Shown here: positions 19,668 to 28,336 of the stretch, piece after piece
How positions within the stretch are numbered: position 1 is the first letter of the stretch
Layout: each line of letters starts with the position of its first letter
Made by a program: the position numbers and the translations under genes
Notes under the pieces: generated by a model
What the model saw: the letters and a program-made list of their open reading frames with translations, nothing else
The model's database searches: none
Told to the model about the DNA's origin: nothing
Assembly (NCBI GenBank): GCA_945860275.1
Contig: CAMAPN010000005.1
Span: forward strand, 1-55,218
Direction of reading: 5' to 3'
Source of the DNA: Bifidobacterium breve
GTDB taxonomy: Bacteria > Actinomycetota > Actinomycetes > Nanopelagicales > Nanopelagicaceae
Length of the DNA: 55,218 nucleotides

Positions 19668-20768
19668 TTAAATTAACCCCCGTGCTTTAGCCATTGCGGC
19701 AATGAACCTATCGTTCTCCTCGGGAGTTCCGATTGTCACGCGCAAAGCACCTGGCAAGCCCACGTCTCGAATCAGTACCCCTTCGGCGAGCAATTTCTGC
19801 CAAAGCTCCCCTGGAGTGGCGGTGGCAAAGAGGAAGAAATTAGCTCCACTGCGCAATGCCTGCACGCCAAGCTTCTCCAATTGTTGCATCACTCGCTCGC
19901 GCTCCTTTGAAAGGAGCGCGACATTACCTAAAAGTTCTTGCGAGTATGAGAGCGCTACTAGCGCCAGTGATTGCGTGGCAGTACTCAAGTGATAAGGCAG
20001 TCGAACCAATTGCAAAGCTTCGATGACTTTCGGATCAGCAACCAAGTAGCCCAGGCGAGTACCAGCGAAGGCAAAGGCTTTACTCATCGTTCTCGAGACA
20101 AGAACGTTGGGATATCGCTCGATAAGTGTGACAGCGCTTAGCTCTGAAGAGAACTCCTGGTATGCCTCATCAACTACCAAGAGCGCATTGCGCTTTTGAC
20201 ATAGCTCAGCGATGTGCTCAATATCTGCAAGTGAGGTAACAGTTCCTGTTGGGTTATTAGGTGTGGTGAGAAAGATCAGAGTTGGAGAGTGTGCGCTCAT
20301 TACCTCGGCGGTTTTTAGACGATCTATTGCGTAATCACTATCCCGCTCGACGGCAATCCATTGAGTTCCGGTAGAACGCGCGATATTGCGATGCATGGAG
20401 TACGAGGGTTCGAAACCAAGCGCGCTTCGACCAAATCCCCCGAATGCAAGGAAAATGGTTTGCAGAACTTCGTTACTACCATTTGCGGCCCATACCGAAC
20501 GTTCATCAAAAGTCGTATCGGAGAGTTGGTTGATGTATCGCGCGAGCGCACGGCGAAGTTCAATCGCATCTCTATCAGGATAACGATTGAGGTGTCCGCC
20601 GACTTCACTTAGCGCTCGTTCAAGATCTTTCACAAGTGCGCGACTTGGACCAAACGGATTCTCGTTGGTGTTCAGACGAACTGGCACGTCTAACTGCGGC
20701 GCTCCATAAGGAGTTTGATCGGCAAGATCTGCGCGAAGTGGCAGCCATGCCGGCCATTGATTAGTCAT
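19668..20768 (-). CDS. hisC: Histidinol-phosphate aminotransferase
   Basis: PLP transaminase that converts imidazole acetol phosphate to histidinol phosphate. I chose the ATG at 20768, which overlaps the hisD stop as ATGA and gives 366 aa. The longer reading frame upstream is Arg-rich and lies inside hisD. Motifs: [12 protein letters not shown] near the start, [17 protein letters not shown], and the PLP lysine K230 in [12 protein letters not shown], then GTRLGY. The sequence fits HisC rather than the related cobalamin or tyrosine enzymes, and context agrees. Confidence 0.96.
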   Translation of the reverse strand: MTNQWPAWLPLRADLADQTPYGAPQLDVPVRLNTNENPFGPSRALVKDLERALSEVGGHLNRYPDRDAIELRRALARYINQLSDTTFDERSVWAANGSNEVLQTIFLAFGGFGRSALGFEPSYSMHRNIARSTGTQWIAVERDSDYAIDRLKTAEVMSAHSPTLIFLTTPNNPTGTVTSLADIEHIAELCQKRNALLVVDEAYQEFSSELSAVTLIERYPNVLVSRTMSKAFAFAGTRLGYLVADPKVIEALQLVRLPYHLSTATQSLALVALSYSQELLGNVALLSKERERVMQQLEKLGVQALRSGANFFLFATATPGELWQKLLAEGVLIRDVGLPGALRVTIGTPEENDRFIAAMAKARGLI

Positions 20769-22084
20769 GCGCGAAACCGTGCCGCGATTGCCTCGCCGTG
20801 CGCCGGAAGATCTTCGGAGTTCGCGAGCGTAATGACGGTCTCGGCCACCTGCTCGAGAGCCGCCTGCGAATAATTCACAAAATGTAAACCTTTCAAGAAG
20901 CTCTGCACGGAAAGACCGCTGGAATGGCACGCACACCCACCAGTAGGGAGCACATGGTTTGATCCTGCGGAATAATCACCCAGTGATACTGGAGCAAAAG
21001 AGCCAATGAAAATTGCGCCACCATTTCGCACCTGTTTGGCAACTAACTCTGCATCACGAGTATGTATTTGCACGTGTTCGCCCGCATAGCCATTGAGTAC
21101 GTGAAGGCCTTGTTCAATATCTTTCACAATCACAATTGCGGATTGAACTCCGCTAAGTGCCGTGGCAATTCGCTCACTATGTTTGGTCTTGGCCACCCGA
21201 ATCTGTAACTGCTGCTTCACCTTTTCGGCGAGAGCGCGGCTAGGGGTAACTAGCACTGCTGCAGCAATCGTGTCGTGTTCTGCTTGACTAATGAGATCAG
21301 CAGCGACGTAACCAGGCTCTGCAGAATCATCAGCGAGAATGATGATCTCTGTTGGACCTGCCTCTGAATCGATACCGATAATTCCCCGTAGCGCACGCTT
21401 TGCCGCAGCAACATAGACATTGCCAGGTCCTGTCACCATATCTACCGCTTGACATCCGATTCCGTATGCAAACATCGCTACGGCTTGCGCACCTCCTACG
21501 GCATAGACCTCGTCGATCCCTAAGAGTGCGCACGTCGCCAAAATCGTCGGGTGTGGCAAACCACCAAATTCTTTCTGTGGTGGTGAGGCAACAGCTATTG
21601 ATTGCACGCCTGCAATTTGTGCAGGAATGACGTTCATCATCACGCTGCTTGGATAGACCGCGCGGCCTCCCGGCACATATAAACCCACTCGGTCGACCGG
21701 AACCCATCGTTCGGTGACAGTACCGCCAGGAATTACCGTCACGCTTTTTTCGGCACGTAATTGTTCCTGGTGAACTTTCTTGATTCGTTCGATAGAGAAC
21801 AGGAGGGCTTGCTTGACCTTCTCATCAAGATTCTCTAGAGCGCTGGATATTTCCGAAGGACTGACTCGGAGCGAGTGTGGACGCACCCCATCAAACTTCT
21901 CCCCCAAATCCAAAAGAGCGCTCACGCCACCGGTACGAACGTGATCAATGATTTCTTGGACATCGCGCATCGCCCCTGCGACATCGAGCGTCGCGCGCGG
22001 AATCAGTGCGCGTATTTCATCGCGTGAGCTCTTGTTGGTGAGTTGAGCGCTCGCGTCGATTTCACGGATGATTGGGCGGCTCAC
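20765..22084 (-). CDS. hisD: Histidinol dehydrogenase
   Basis: Zinc enzyme that oxidises histidinol to histidine in two NAD-linked steps. The 439-residue protein contains [20 protein letters not shown], and the zinc ligands in LISQAEHD (Gln, His), [11 protein letters not shown] (Asp) and PAHGEAI (His). The segment [13 protein letters not shown] is the actinobacterial variant of the C-terminal signature. It starts with GTG, preceded only by a weak GA-rich ribosome site. It lies 34 bases after dnaE, so the his-trp transcript may begin here or further upstream. No clear promoter was seen in the gap. Confidence 0.97.
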   Translation of the reverse strand: MSRPIIREIDASAQLTNKSSRDEIRALIPRATLDVAGAMRDVQEIIDHVRTGGVSALLDLGEKFDGVRPHSLRVSPSEISSALENLDEKVKQALLFSIERIKKVHQEQLRAEKSVTVIPGGTVTERWVPVDRVGLYVPGGRAVYPSSVMMNVIPAQIAGVQSIAVASPPQKEFGGLPHPTILATCALLGIDEVYAVGGAQAVAMFAYGIGCQAVDMVTGPGNVYVAAAKRALRGIIGIDSEAGPTEIIILADDSAEPGYVAADLISQAEHDTIAAAVLVTPSRALAEKVKQQLQIRVAKTKHSERIATALSGVQSAIVIVKDIEQGLHVLNGYAGEHVQIHTRDAELVAKQVRNGGAIFIGSFAPVSLGDYSAGSNHVLPTGGCACHSSGLSVQSFLKGLHFVNYSQAALEQVAETVITLANSEDLPAHGEAIAARFRA

Positions 22085-22118
22085 TTACTCATTCTACTCA
22101 AGGAGCCATGGCGCGTGC

Positions 22119-25100
22119 TTAGACCAGACAGTTTGGCCCTAAAAGGGCTTTCAGGTCGGCGCTTAAGCTTGCAGTAGCGCTCACCTTTAACCCTTCGTCG
22201 ATGGTCAACAAGGTGTTCTCGGTTGCGCTCTCCAGCCGAAGATGCACATCCGTTGTGCCAGGGTGCGAACGCAATACCTCTTTCATCCGTTCAACAACGG
22301 GCGGTGTGCATCGAGCTAATGGCAGGGTAATGACCAATGGGCCTTTTCGCTCTTGATGAAGATCCGGTAGCGACATTTCGATCAAGATGAATTTTGGGAC
22401 CTCTTCGCGACGATCAACCCGCCCCTTAACAAGGACGATGACATCTTCACCCATCATCGTTGCGTATTGATTGTAGGTATTCGAAAAAGCCATCACATCG
22501 ATTGCTCCGCTGAGGTCTTCGAGGGTGACAATGGCCCATGATGCCCCTTGTTTGGTGACCTTTCTTTGGATGCTGGTAATAAGACCTGCGATCGTCATAA
22601 CTTCGTCCCCATGATTTCCATGTAGCTCATCGCCTGATATCGCACTAATTGGTCGATCAGAGAGCGAGGCGAGCAGCGATTCGACGCCAAGTAGTGGATG
22701 GTCAGAAACATAGAGTCCAAGCATTTCTCGTTCGTGTGCGAGAAGCGTGCGCTTATCCCATTCATCGACTGGGTAATCTAAATCGATACTGGCAACTTGA
22801 TTCTCGTTTGCCCCTCCGAAGAGATCAAACTGTCCAATAGCTTCAGCGCGTTTGGTCTCTGAAATACTGTCGAGCGCCTCAAGATAGATTGCCATCAAAC
22901 CGCGCCGAGAGTGTCCGAGCGAATCGAAGGCGCCGCCTTTGATTAACGATTCTAAAGTTTTCTTGTTACAAACCTGCGCATCTACTTTCGCAAGAAAATC
23001 TCCAAAAGAGGTGAAGGCGCCTTTGCTCTCGCGAGCTTTTCTGATTAATTCGACCGCGCCAGTTCCAACATTTCGAATTGCAGCCAGACCAAAACGAATA
23101 TCTTTGCCGCGCGGTGTGTAATCAGATTCAGACTCGTTGACATCTGGGGGTAAGACTTTGATCCCCATTCTGCGACATTCACTTAAGTACAGCGCACTCT
23201 TATCTTTATCATCGCGGACGCTTGTGAGCAGCGCTGCCATGTACTCCGTCGGAAAGTTGGCTTTAAGGTATGCAGTCCAGTACGAGACCATGCCATAGCC
23301 CGCGCTGTGCGCGCGATTAAACGCATAATCCGAGAACGGAACGAGAATCTCCCAGAGCATGGAGATTGCATTATCGGAGTAGCCCCGCTCCTGCATTCCA
23401 GCTTGAAATGGGATGTACTCTTTATCAAGAATCTCTTTCTTCTTCTTGCCCATAGCGCGACGCAAGAGATCTGCGCCACCAAGTGAGAATCCGGCTAACT
23501 TTTGAGCAATAGCCATGACCTGCTCTTGGTACACAATCAAACCGTAAGTATCTCCAAGAATCTCTGCGAGTGGTTCTGCTAATTCGCGATGAATAGGAAT
23601 TACCGGTTTGCGATTGTTTTTTCGATCCGCATAATCATTATGCGCATTAGCTCCCATGGGGCCAGGTCGATAGAGAGCGATAACCGCTGAGATATCTTCG
23701 AATGAATCTGGCGCAAGCGATCGCAAGAGCGAACGCATGGGACCACCGTCGAGCTGGAAGACACCAAGGGTCTCACCTCGCGAGAGGAGCTCATACGTTT
23801 TCTTATCATCTAATGCTAGATCTTCGAGTGCAAAAGTAATCCCCTGATTACTTTTGATGTTGATCAGGCAATCATCCAAAACGGTGAGATTGCGCAAGCC
23901 AAGAAAATCCATTTTAAGTAGACCAAGCGATTCGCAAGCACCCATATCGAATTGAGTGATGATGGATCCATCCGCCTCGCGTCGTTGAATCGGAATAACA
24001 TCAAGGAGCGGCTCTTTGCTCAGAATTACACCCGCGGCATGCACGCCCCATTGACGCTTGAGACCCTCTAAGCCTTTCGCGGTATCAATGACCCGTTTGG
24101 CTTCGATATCACTGTCATAAAGCGCACGTACCTCGCCCGCCTCAACATATCGCTCATCATCAGGATTAAAAATTCCCTCGAGCGAAATATCTTTACCCAT
24201 TACAGAAGGCGGAAGAGATTTATTGATCTTCTCTCCGATTATGTATGGCAAACCCAATACTCGTGTTGCATCTTTCACCGCTTGTTTCGCTTTGATTGTT
24301 CCGTACGTAATGATTTGAGCAACGCGCTCCTCACCATAACGTGAGGTCGCATATTGAATCATCTCGCCACGATGGCGCTCGTCGAAGTCAAGATCGATAT
24401 CAGGCATGGAAATACGTTCAGGATTGAGAAAGCGCTCGAAAAGTAAGCCGTGCTTAATAGGATCTAGGCCGGTAATTCCTAGCGCGTACGCAACGACCGC
24501 GCCTGCCGCCGAACCACGTCCAGGGCCGACGCGAATCCCTTCTTTGCGCGCGTAATTCACAAGGTCTGCGACCACGAGGAAGTAGCCAGGAAAACCCATC
24601 TGACAAATAACTTGCACTTCATACGCGGCACGTTTGAGATGTTCTGGTGGTACGCCATCAGGAAAGCGCATCGCCAGACCGCGAGCTACTTCCTTCTCCA
24701 GCCACGATTCCTCGGTTTCACCTTTAGGGACAGGAAATTGCGGTAGAAGATTCTCGCCTTCGCGGAAGGAAATCTGACACCTTTCTGCAATCAAAAGAGT
24801 GTTATCGCAGGCTTCTGGAATCTCAGCAAAGAGTTCGCGCATCTGTCGAGCAGATTTGAGATAGAACTCATCGTTCTCGAATTTAAATCGCTTTGGGTCA
24901 GCAAGCGTTGATCCCGATTGAATACAGAGCAAGGCAGCGTGAGCTTGCTCATCTTCTTTGTAGGTGTAGTGGAGATCATTCGTTGCTAGCAATGGAATGT
25001 TAAGGTCTTTTGCGAGTTTTAAGAGATCTGTTCGAGTTCGCTTTTCAATTTCTATTCCATGCTCCATTAACTCGAGAAAGTAATTCTCTTTGCCGAAGAT

Positions 25101-25640
25101 TTCTTGATAGTCGCCAGCAGCTTTCTTGGCTCCTGCATAGTCGCCCATGCGAAGTCGAGTTTGAATTTCACCACCGGGGCACCCAGTAGTCGCGATCAAG
25201 CCTGCTGAATACTGCTGCAGCAACTCCCGATCCATTCGAGGCTTGTAGTAATACCCCTCAAGTGAGGCCAAGGATGAGAGTTTGAAGAGATTGTTCATCC
25301 CATTGTTGTTCTGGGCAAGAATTGTCATGTGGGTATAGGCGCCTCCACCGGAGACATCATCTTCGCCACCTTCAGCCCACTTGACGCGCTTACGATCATG
25401 GCGTGATCCGGGGGCGATATATGCCTCGATACCGATGATGGGTTTAACGCCGACAGCTTGTGCGCTTTTATAGAAATCGTATGCGCCGAAGAGATTGCCG
25501 TGATCTGTTATCGCGATTGCGCGCGCCTGCGGGTTCTCAACCTTTGCAACTTCACCAACGAGCTCCTTAACGCGAGCGGCACCATCGAGCATCGAGTACT
25601 CGGTATGGACATGGAGGTGGACAAAATCGTTGGTGCTCAC
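22119..25640 (-). CDS. dnaE: DNA polymerase III alpha subunit (replicative DnaE1 type)
   Basis: Main replicative polymerase, 1173 aa. The N-terminal PHP domain begins VHLHVHTEYSMLDG with intact His ligands (H8, H10, H12) and AITDHGNLFGAYDF, so it may keep 3'-5' exonuclease activity, as shown for mycobacterial DnaE1. The polymerase aspartates lie in PDIDLDFDERHR (near residue 410) and LLKMDFLGLRNL. Finger, HhH and C-terminal OB-fold regions follow (ITSIQRKVTKQG and on). It starts with GTG and lacks a clear ribosome site in the 23 bases after rluD. The second, divergent copy at 51834-55208 is the error-prone type. Confidence 0.97.
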   Translation of the reverse strand: MSTNDFVHLHVHTEYSMLDGAARVKELVGEVAKVENPQARAIAITDHGNLFGAYDFYKSAQAVGVKPIIGIEAYIAPGSRHDRKRVKWAEGGEDDVSGGGAYTHMTILAQNNNGMNNLFKLSSLASLEGYYYKPRMDRELLQQYSAGLIATTGCPGGEIQTRLRMGDYAGAKKAAGDYQEIFGKENYFLELMEHGIEIEKRTRTDLLKLAKDLNIPLLATNDLHYTYKEDEQAHAALLCIQSGSTLADPKRFKFENDEFYLKSARQMRELFAEIPEACDNTLLIAERCQISFREGENLLPQFPVPKGETEESWLEKEVARGLAMRFPDGVPPEHLKRAAYEVQVICQMGFPGYFLVVADLVNYARKEGIRVGPGRGSAAGAVVAYALGITGLDPIKHGLLFERFLNPERISMPDIDLDFDERHRGEMIQYATSRYGEERVAQIITYGTIKAKQAVKDATRVLGLPYIIGEKINKSLPPSVMGKDISLEGIFNPDDERYVEAGEVRALYDSDIEAKRVIDTAKGLEGLKRQWGVHAAGVILSKEPLLDVIPIQRREADGSIITQFDMGACESLGLLKMDFLGLRNLTVLDDCLINIKSNQGITFALEDLALDDKKTYELLSRGETLGVFQLDGGPMRSLLRSLAPDSFEDISAVIALYRPGPMGANAHNDYADRKNNRKPVIPIHRELAEPLAEILGDTYGLIVYQEQVMAIAQKLAGFSLGGADLLRRAMGKKKKEILDKEYIPFQAGMQERGYSDNAISMLWEILVPFSDYAFNRAHSAGYGMVSYWTAYLKANFPTEYMAALLTSVRDDKDKSALYLSECRRMGIKVLPPDVNESESDYTPRGKDIRFGLAAIRNVGTGAVELIRKARESKGAFTSFGDFLAKVDAQVCNKKTLESLIKGGAFDSLGHSRRGLMAIYLEALDSISETKRAEAIGQFDLFGGANENQVASIDLDYPVDEWDKRTLLAHEREMLGLYVSDHPLLGVESLLASLSDRPISAISGDELHGNHGDEVMTIAGLITSIQRKVTKQGASWAIVTLEDLSGAIDVMAFSNTYNQYATMMGEDVIVLVKGRVDRREEVPKFILIEMSLPDLHQERKGPLVITLPLARCTPPVVERMKEVLRSHPGTTDVHLRLESATENTLLTIDEGLKVSATASLSADLKALLGPNCLV

Positions 25641-25663
25641 GGTTGGGAAATGTAGCGCCTTGC

Positions 25664-26623
25664 CTAGGAAGGGTTACGTAGGCTGGCTAAAGCGCTGGTC
25701 AGGTCGGTTGGGTAGGCGCTGGTAAAGCTCTCTTCCTGGCCGCTGCCTGGGTGGATGATGGTCAATCGATGGGCATGGAGCCACTGCCTGGTCAGCCCCA
25801 AAGCCTTGGCAAAGGTTGGGTCGGCGCCATACATCAAGTCGCCAACGAGGGGGTGGCGTAGCGCTGCAAAGTGCACCCGAATCTGATGAGTTCGCCCAGT
25901 CTCCAACTCGACCTCTACCAATGTGGCGCCAGCAAAACTTTCGAGCGTTTGATAGTGGGTGATGCTTGGTTTTCCATCGGCCACAACAGCAAACTTAAAT
26001 TCATCGCGTGGGTGGCGGTCTATTGGGGCATCAATTGTGCCGCGAGTGGGATCTGGATGCCCTTGCACAATTGCGTGATAGATCTTCTGCACTTGTCGAG
26101 AACGGAACTGCTCTTTGAGAGAGATATATGCGCGATCAGATTTGGCGACAACCATTAGTCCTGAGGTGCCAACATCCAGGCGATGAACAATTCCGGCTCG
26201 CTCTGTTGGTGCAAGATGTGAGAGCGAAATGCCACGTGCGGTTAAGACACCAACAACAGTCGGCCCACTCCAACCTATCGATGGATGCGCTGCGACACCC
26301 AGTGGCTTGTCAATCACAAGAATATCGTCATCGCTGTACACCACTTTAAGTTCGGGAAGATCAGATGTATCCAGCTCGGCAACACGACCGGCTTCATGAA
26401 TGATGTCAATCTCAATCACATCGCCTGCAGCAAGTCGGGCAGATTTATCTACGCGCTTACCGTTGACAAAAATCGCCCCGCGTTCAGCCGCTGCGGCGAC
26501 CATTGTGCGAGAGAGTCCAAGCGCGCGAGCAAGTGCAGCATCGACGCGTTCGCCATCGAGCCCCTCAGGAATTTCCAGCGTGCGCGTTTGAGTGATTTCA
26601 TGTGGTTCATTTGGTTGGCTCAT
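25664..26623 (-). CDS. rluD: RluD-type 23S rRNA pseudouridine synthase
   Basis: RluA-family enzyme that probably isomerises uridines in 23S rRNA helix 69 (specific sites inferred). An N-terminal S4 RNA-binding domain (about 20-78, with GERVDAALARALGLSR) precedes the catalytic domain. Catalytic D150 lies in GIVHRLDVGTSGL, followed by TGRTHQIRVH. The length of 319 aa is normal. Its ATG overlaps the lspA stop as ATGA. The lspA-rluD-dnaE order is common in actinobacteria. Confidence 0.95.
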   Translation of the reverse strand: MSQPNEPHEITQTRTLEIPEGLDGERVDAALARALGLSRTMVAAAAERGAIFVNGKRVDKSARLAAGDVIEIDIIHEAGRVAELDTSDLPELKVVYSDDDILVIDKPLGVAAHPSIGWSGPTVVGVLTARGISLSHLAPTERAGIVHRLDVGTSGLMVVAKSDRAYISLKEQFRSRQVQKIYHAIVQGHPDPTRGTIDAPIDRHPRDEFKFAVVADGKPSITHYQTLESFAGATLVEVELETGRTHQIRVHFAALRHPLVGDLMYGADPTFAKALGLTRQWLHAHRLTIIHPGSGQEESFTSAYPTDLTSALASLRNPS

Positions 26624-27102
26624 CGATTATCTCCGTGATAACTTCCGCCGCGCCACGAGAGCACAGCCATTACGGCAACCGAAAGGACTATCGCTGAATC
26701 GGCAATATTAAATAGCGCCCAATTTGGTAGGCCGATCCAATCGACAACGTGGCCGCGAAATGGTCCGGGATCGCGGAAGAGACGATCGGTGAGATTGCCC
26801 ATGACGCCACCGATTAAACCAGCCCACGGATAGCTCCATGCTCGAATCGAAACGCGTGGGATACGAATGAGAAGGTAAAGGAGGACGAAAACACTGATGG
26901 CGGTGAGTGCGAAGGTGGCGCCAGTAAATGAGCTAAATGCCGCGCCGGGATTACGTGCAAACTCCCAACGCAAAAATCGCCCAATGACATATTGAACCGG
27001 TTTGCCTTCGAGCGTTTCTACTGCCCAGATTTTTGTGGCGAGATCGAGTAGGTAAACGGCGAGCGCACCGCTAGAGATAATCCGCCAATGCGAGGTGCGA
27101 AT
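26620..27102 (-). CDS. lspA: Lipoprotein signal peptidase, apparent ATT start
   Basis: Membrane aspartyl protease that cuts the signal peptide before the lipidated cysteine. Catalytic aspartates D106 (GNLTDRLF) and D135 (FNIADSAI) are present, as is WEFARNPGAAFS. The frame has no ATG, GTG or TTG from the upstream stop until a TTG at 26973, which would delete the first membrane segment (GALAVYLLDLATK). The frame is open back to the upstream gene, and ATT at 27102 overlaps that gene's stop (TAATT), with GAGGAG 8 bases before it. Starting there gives 160 aa, the family's normal length. The identity is firm; the ATT start is inferred from spacing and length. Confidence 0.9.
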   Translation of the reverse strand: MRTSHWRIISSGALAVYLLDLATKIWAVETLEGKPVQYVIGRFLRWEFARNPGAAFSSFTGATFALTAISVFVLLYLLIRIPRVSIRAWSYPWAGLIGGVMGNLTDRLFRDPGPFRGHVVDWIGLPNWALFNIADSAIVLSVAVMAVLSWRGGSYHGDNR

Positions 27103-27986
27103 TAGCGTCGCTCCTCTTTCTGTTTGCAGAGCATGCAGAGTGTGGCCCGAGGGAAAACTTGTAGTCGCGCTTTACCTATTGGGTTTCCGCAGATTTCACA
27201 TTTGGTGTAGCTGCCTGCCGCAATGCGCGCGAGCGCTAATTCTGTTTGCAAGACAAGATCTTGCGCGTTGTAAACAAGCGAGAGCTCATGTTCTCGTTCA
27301 AAAGTCTTGGTTCCTGCATCGGCTTGATCATCACCAGCGCCATCCGAAGAGTCTTGCAATAACTCAGCAGCTTGAGCCTCAGCAGAGGCAAGCTCTTGCT
27401 TGTAGGTGGCCAAATCCTTTGTCAGTCGAGCCTTCATCTCTTTCAACTCATCTTTGCTCCACGGATTCTCTGAGCCCGAGACAATCAAAGGCGTAGGAAT
27501 GTCGCGTAAGGGCTTCAAAGCGTGTTTGCTCTTACGCTCGACCTTCGGCGGAGGCGGCAGTAATAAACGTCTTTGGAAACCATCATTGGGAGTACTTGAG
27601 CCACTCGAATTCGATGGCGTTGCAGAGGTAGCAGAGCTCGCACCCGAGCTCCCCCCTGCAGATTTGCTTGCCTTGCTCGCCTTACCAGCAGCTGGCGCGC
27701 TCTTGACTGGTGCCGGTGTTGGTGCGCTCTCATTCTTCTTGGGAAATGGTCGCCCCTTGCTTGCTGCTGGAGCTTTTTTGATGGGCTTGGCTGACTGAGC
27801 AGGCTTGGCAGGTTTCGCCGGAGCTTTCTTTATTGGCTTAACAGACTTGGCAGGGGCTTTCTTAACAGGCTTGGCTGGTGCTTTCTTGCTGGGTTTGGCA
27901 GGTTTCGCCGGAGCTTTCTTTGCCAGCTTTTTCGCCGGAGCTTTCTTTGCCAGCTTTTTCGCCGGAGCTTTCTTCGCAGGTGCCAT
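27102..27986 (-). CDS. DksA/TraR-type zinc-finger protein with a Lys/Ala/Pro-rich N-terminal tail
   Basis: The C-terminal part (about residues 180-294) has a coiled-coil hairpin and a Cys4 zinc finger, CEICG and CMLC separated by 17 residues, as in the DksA/TraR family, which binds RNA polymerase. The first 80 or so residues are repeats of KKAPAKK and PAKP, like a histone H1 or HupB tail, followed by a Ser/Ala/Pro linker. I chose ATG 27986 (294 aa), which begins directly with the repeats; upstream ATGs at 28046 and 28067 remain possible. It precedes lspA with overlap. A homologue occupies this place in Streptomyces (SCO2075 by memory). DNA or RNA binding by the tail is inference. Confidence 0.85.
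   Translation of the reverse strand: MAPAKKAPAKKLAKKAPAKKLAKKAPAKPAKPSKKAPAKPVKKAPAKSVKPIKKAPAKPAKPAQSAKPIKKAPAASKGRPFPKKNESAPTPAPVKSAPAAGKASKASKSAGGSSGASSATSATPSNSSGSSTPNDGFQRRLLLPPPPKVERKSKHALKPLRDIPTPLIVSGSENPWSKDELKEMKARLTKDLATYKQELASAEAQAAELLQDSSDGAGDDQADAGTKTFEREHELSLVYNAQDLVLQTELALARIAAGSYTKCEICGNPIGKARLQVFPRATLCMLCKQKEERR
27907..27976 (-). repeat. 27-bp tandem repeat coding for the lysine-rich tail
   Basis: Two perfect 27-base copies (27907-27933 and 27934-27960) and a partial third copy code for the unit KLAKKAPAK. Part of the unit recurs with its flank near 27806-27832. The in-frame period makes expansion or contraction by slippage likely, so tail length may vary between strains. 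Confidence 0.85.
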
Positions 27987-28090
27987 GGCCGAGAAGGGTA
28001 GCCCCTTTTTCCTCAAATTTCGCACTCTAAGGGCGCTAAACTTCATCCCATCCTCTAGGTTCGACATGGCCTAGGGGCAACTGCGTCGGT

Positions 28091-28336
28091 ATTGAGGCCA
28101 TCACCTCGAGAGCAGAGCGGAAGAAAGGCTTTGCGCGAGGAAATCTCGCAAAAAGCGAAGTAGAACCGAAAAATGTCAGAAGTGATCTGAGCGCGAGAGG
28201 CGCGCCTGGATAAAGCAGGTGGTACCGCGGCTTCACAAGAGTCGTCCTGCTCACTGAAGTCTGCGCATATCTGCATATATAGATATATATGAAGAATGCA
28301 TCAGAATTCAGAGGATGAGCCGGGGGCGCACTGCAG
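28091..28336 (+). promoter_or_regulatory. ileS T-box riboswitch, ultrashort Stem I, translational type
   Basis: Stem I is UUGAGG/CCUCGA (28092-28097 with 28104-28109), and its 6-base loop CCATCA carries isoleucine specifier ATC at 28100-28102. Stem II is TTTGCG-C-GAG with CTCGCAAA (near 28130-28152); a GC-rich Stem III lies near 28189-28208. The T-box core GGTGGTACCGCGG is at 28218-28230, and TGGT can pair with the 3' ACCA of uncharged tRNA-Ile. GCAGG/CCTGC (28215-28219 with 28246-28250) forms the antisequestrator. CCGCGGCT (28225-28232) can instead pair, with one mismatch, to AGCCGGGG (28318-28325), hiding the G-rich ribosome site before the ATG at 28337. This matches the known actinobacterial ileS class. 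No promoter is confidently placed in the rest of 27987-28090. Confidence 0.92.

Noticed and set aside
20769-20936. 56-residue N-terminal extension of HisC
   Set aside because: It lies inside hisD, is Arg-rich and unlike HisC; the ATG at 20768 forms a standard ATGA overlap.
26620-26973. 117-residue LspA starting at TTG 26973
   Set aside because: It would lack the first membrane segment; homologous sequence continues upstream in the same frame to an ATT with good ribosome-site spacing.
27805-28074. Hydrophobic plus-strand frame (GAFFASFFAGAFF repeats)
   Set aside because: It is the antisense of the Lys/Ala/Pro tail repeats; hydrophobicity arises from the repeat complement.
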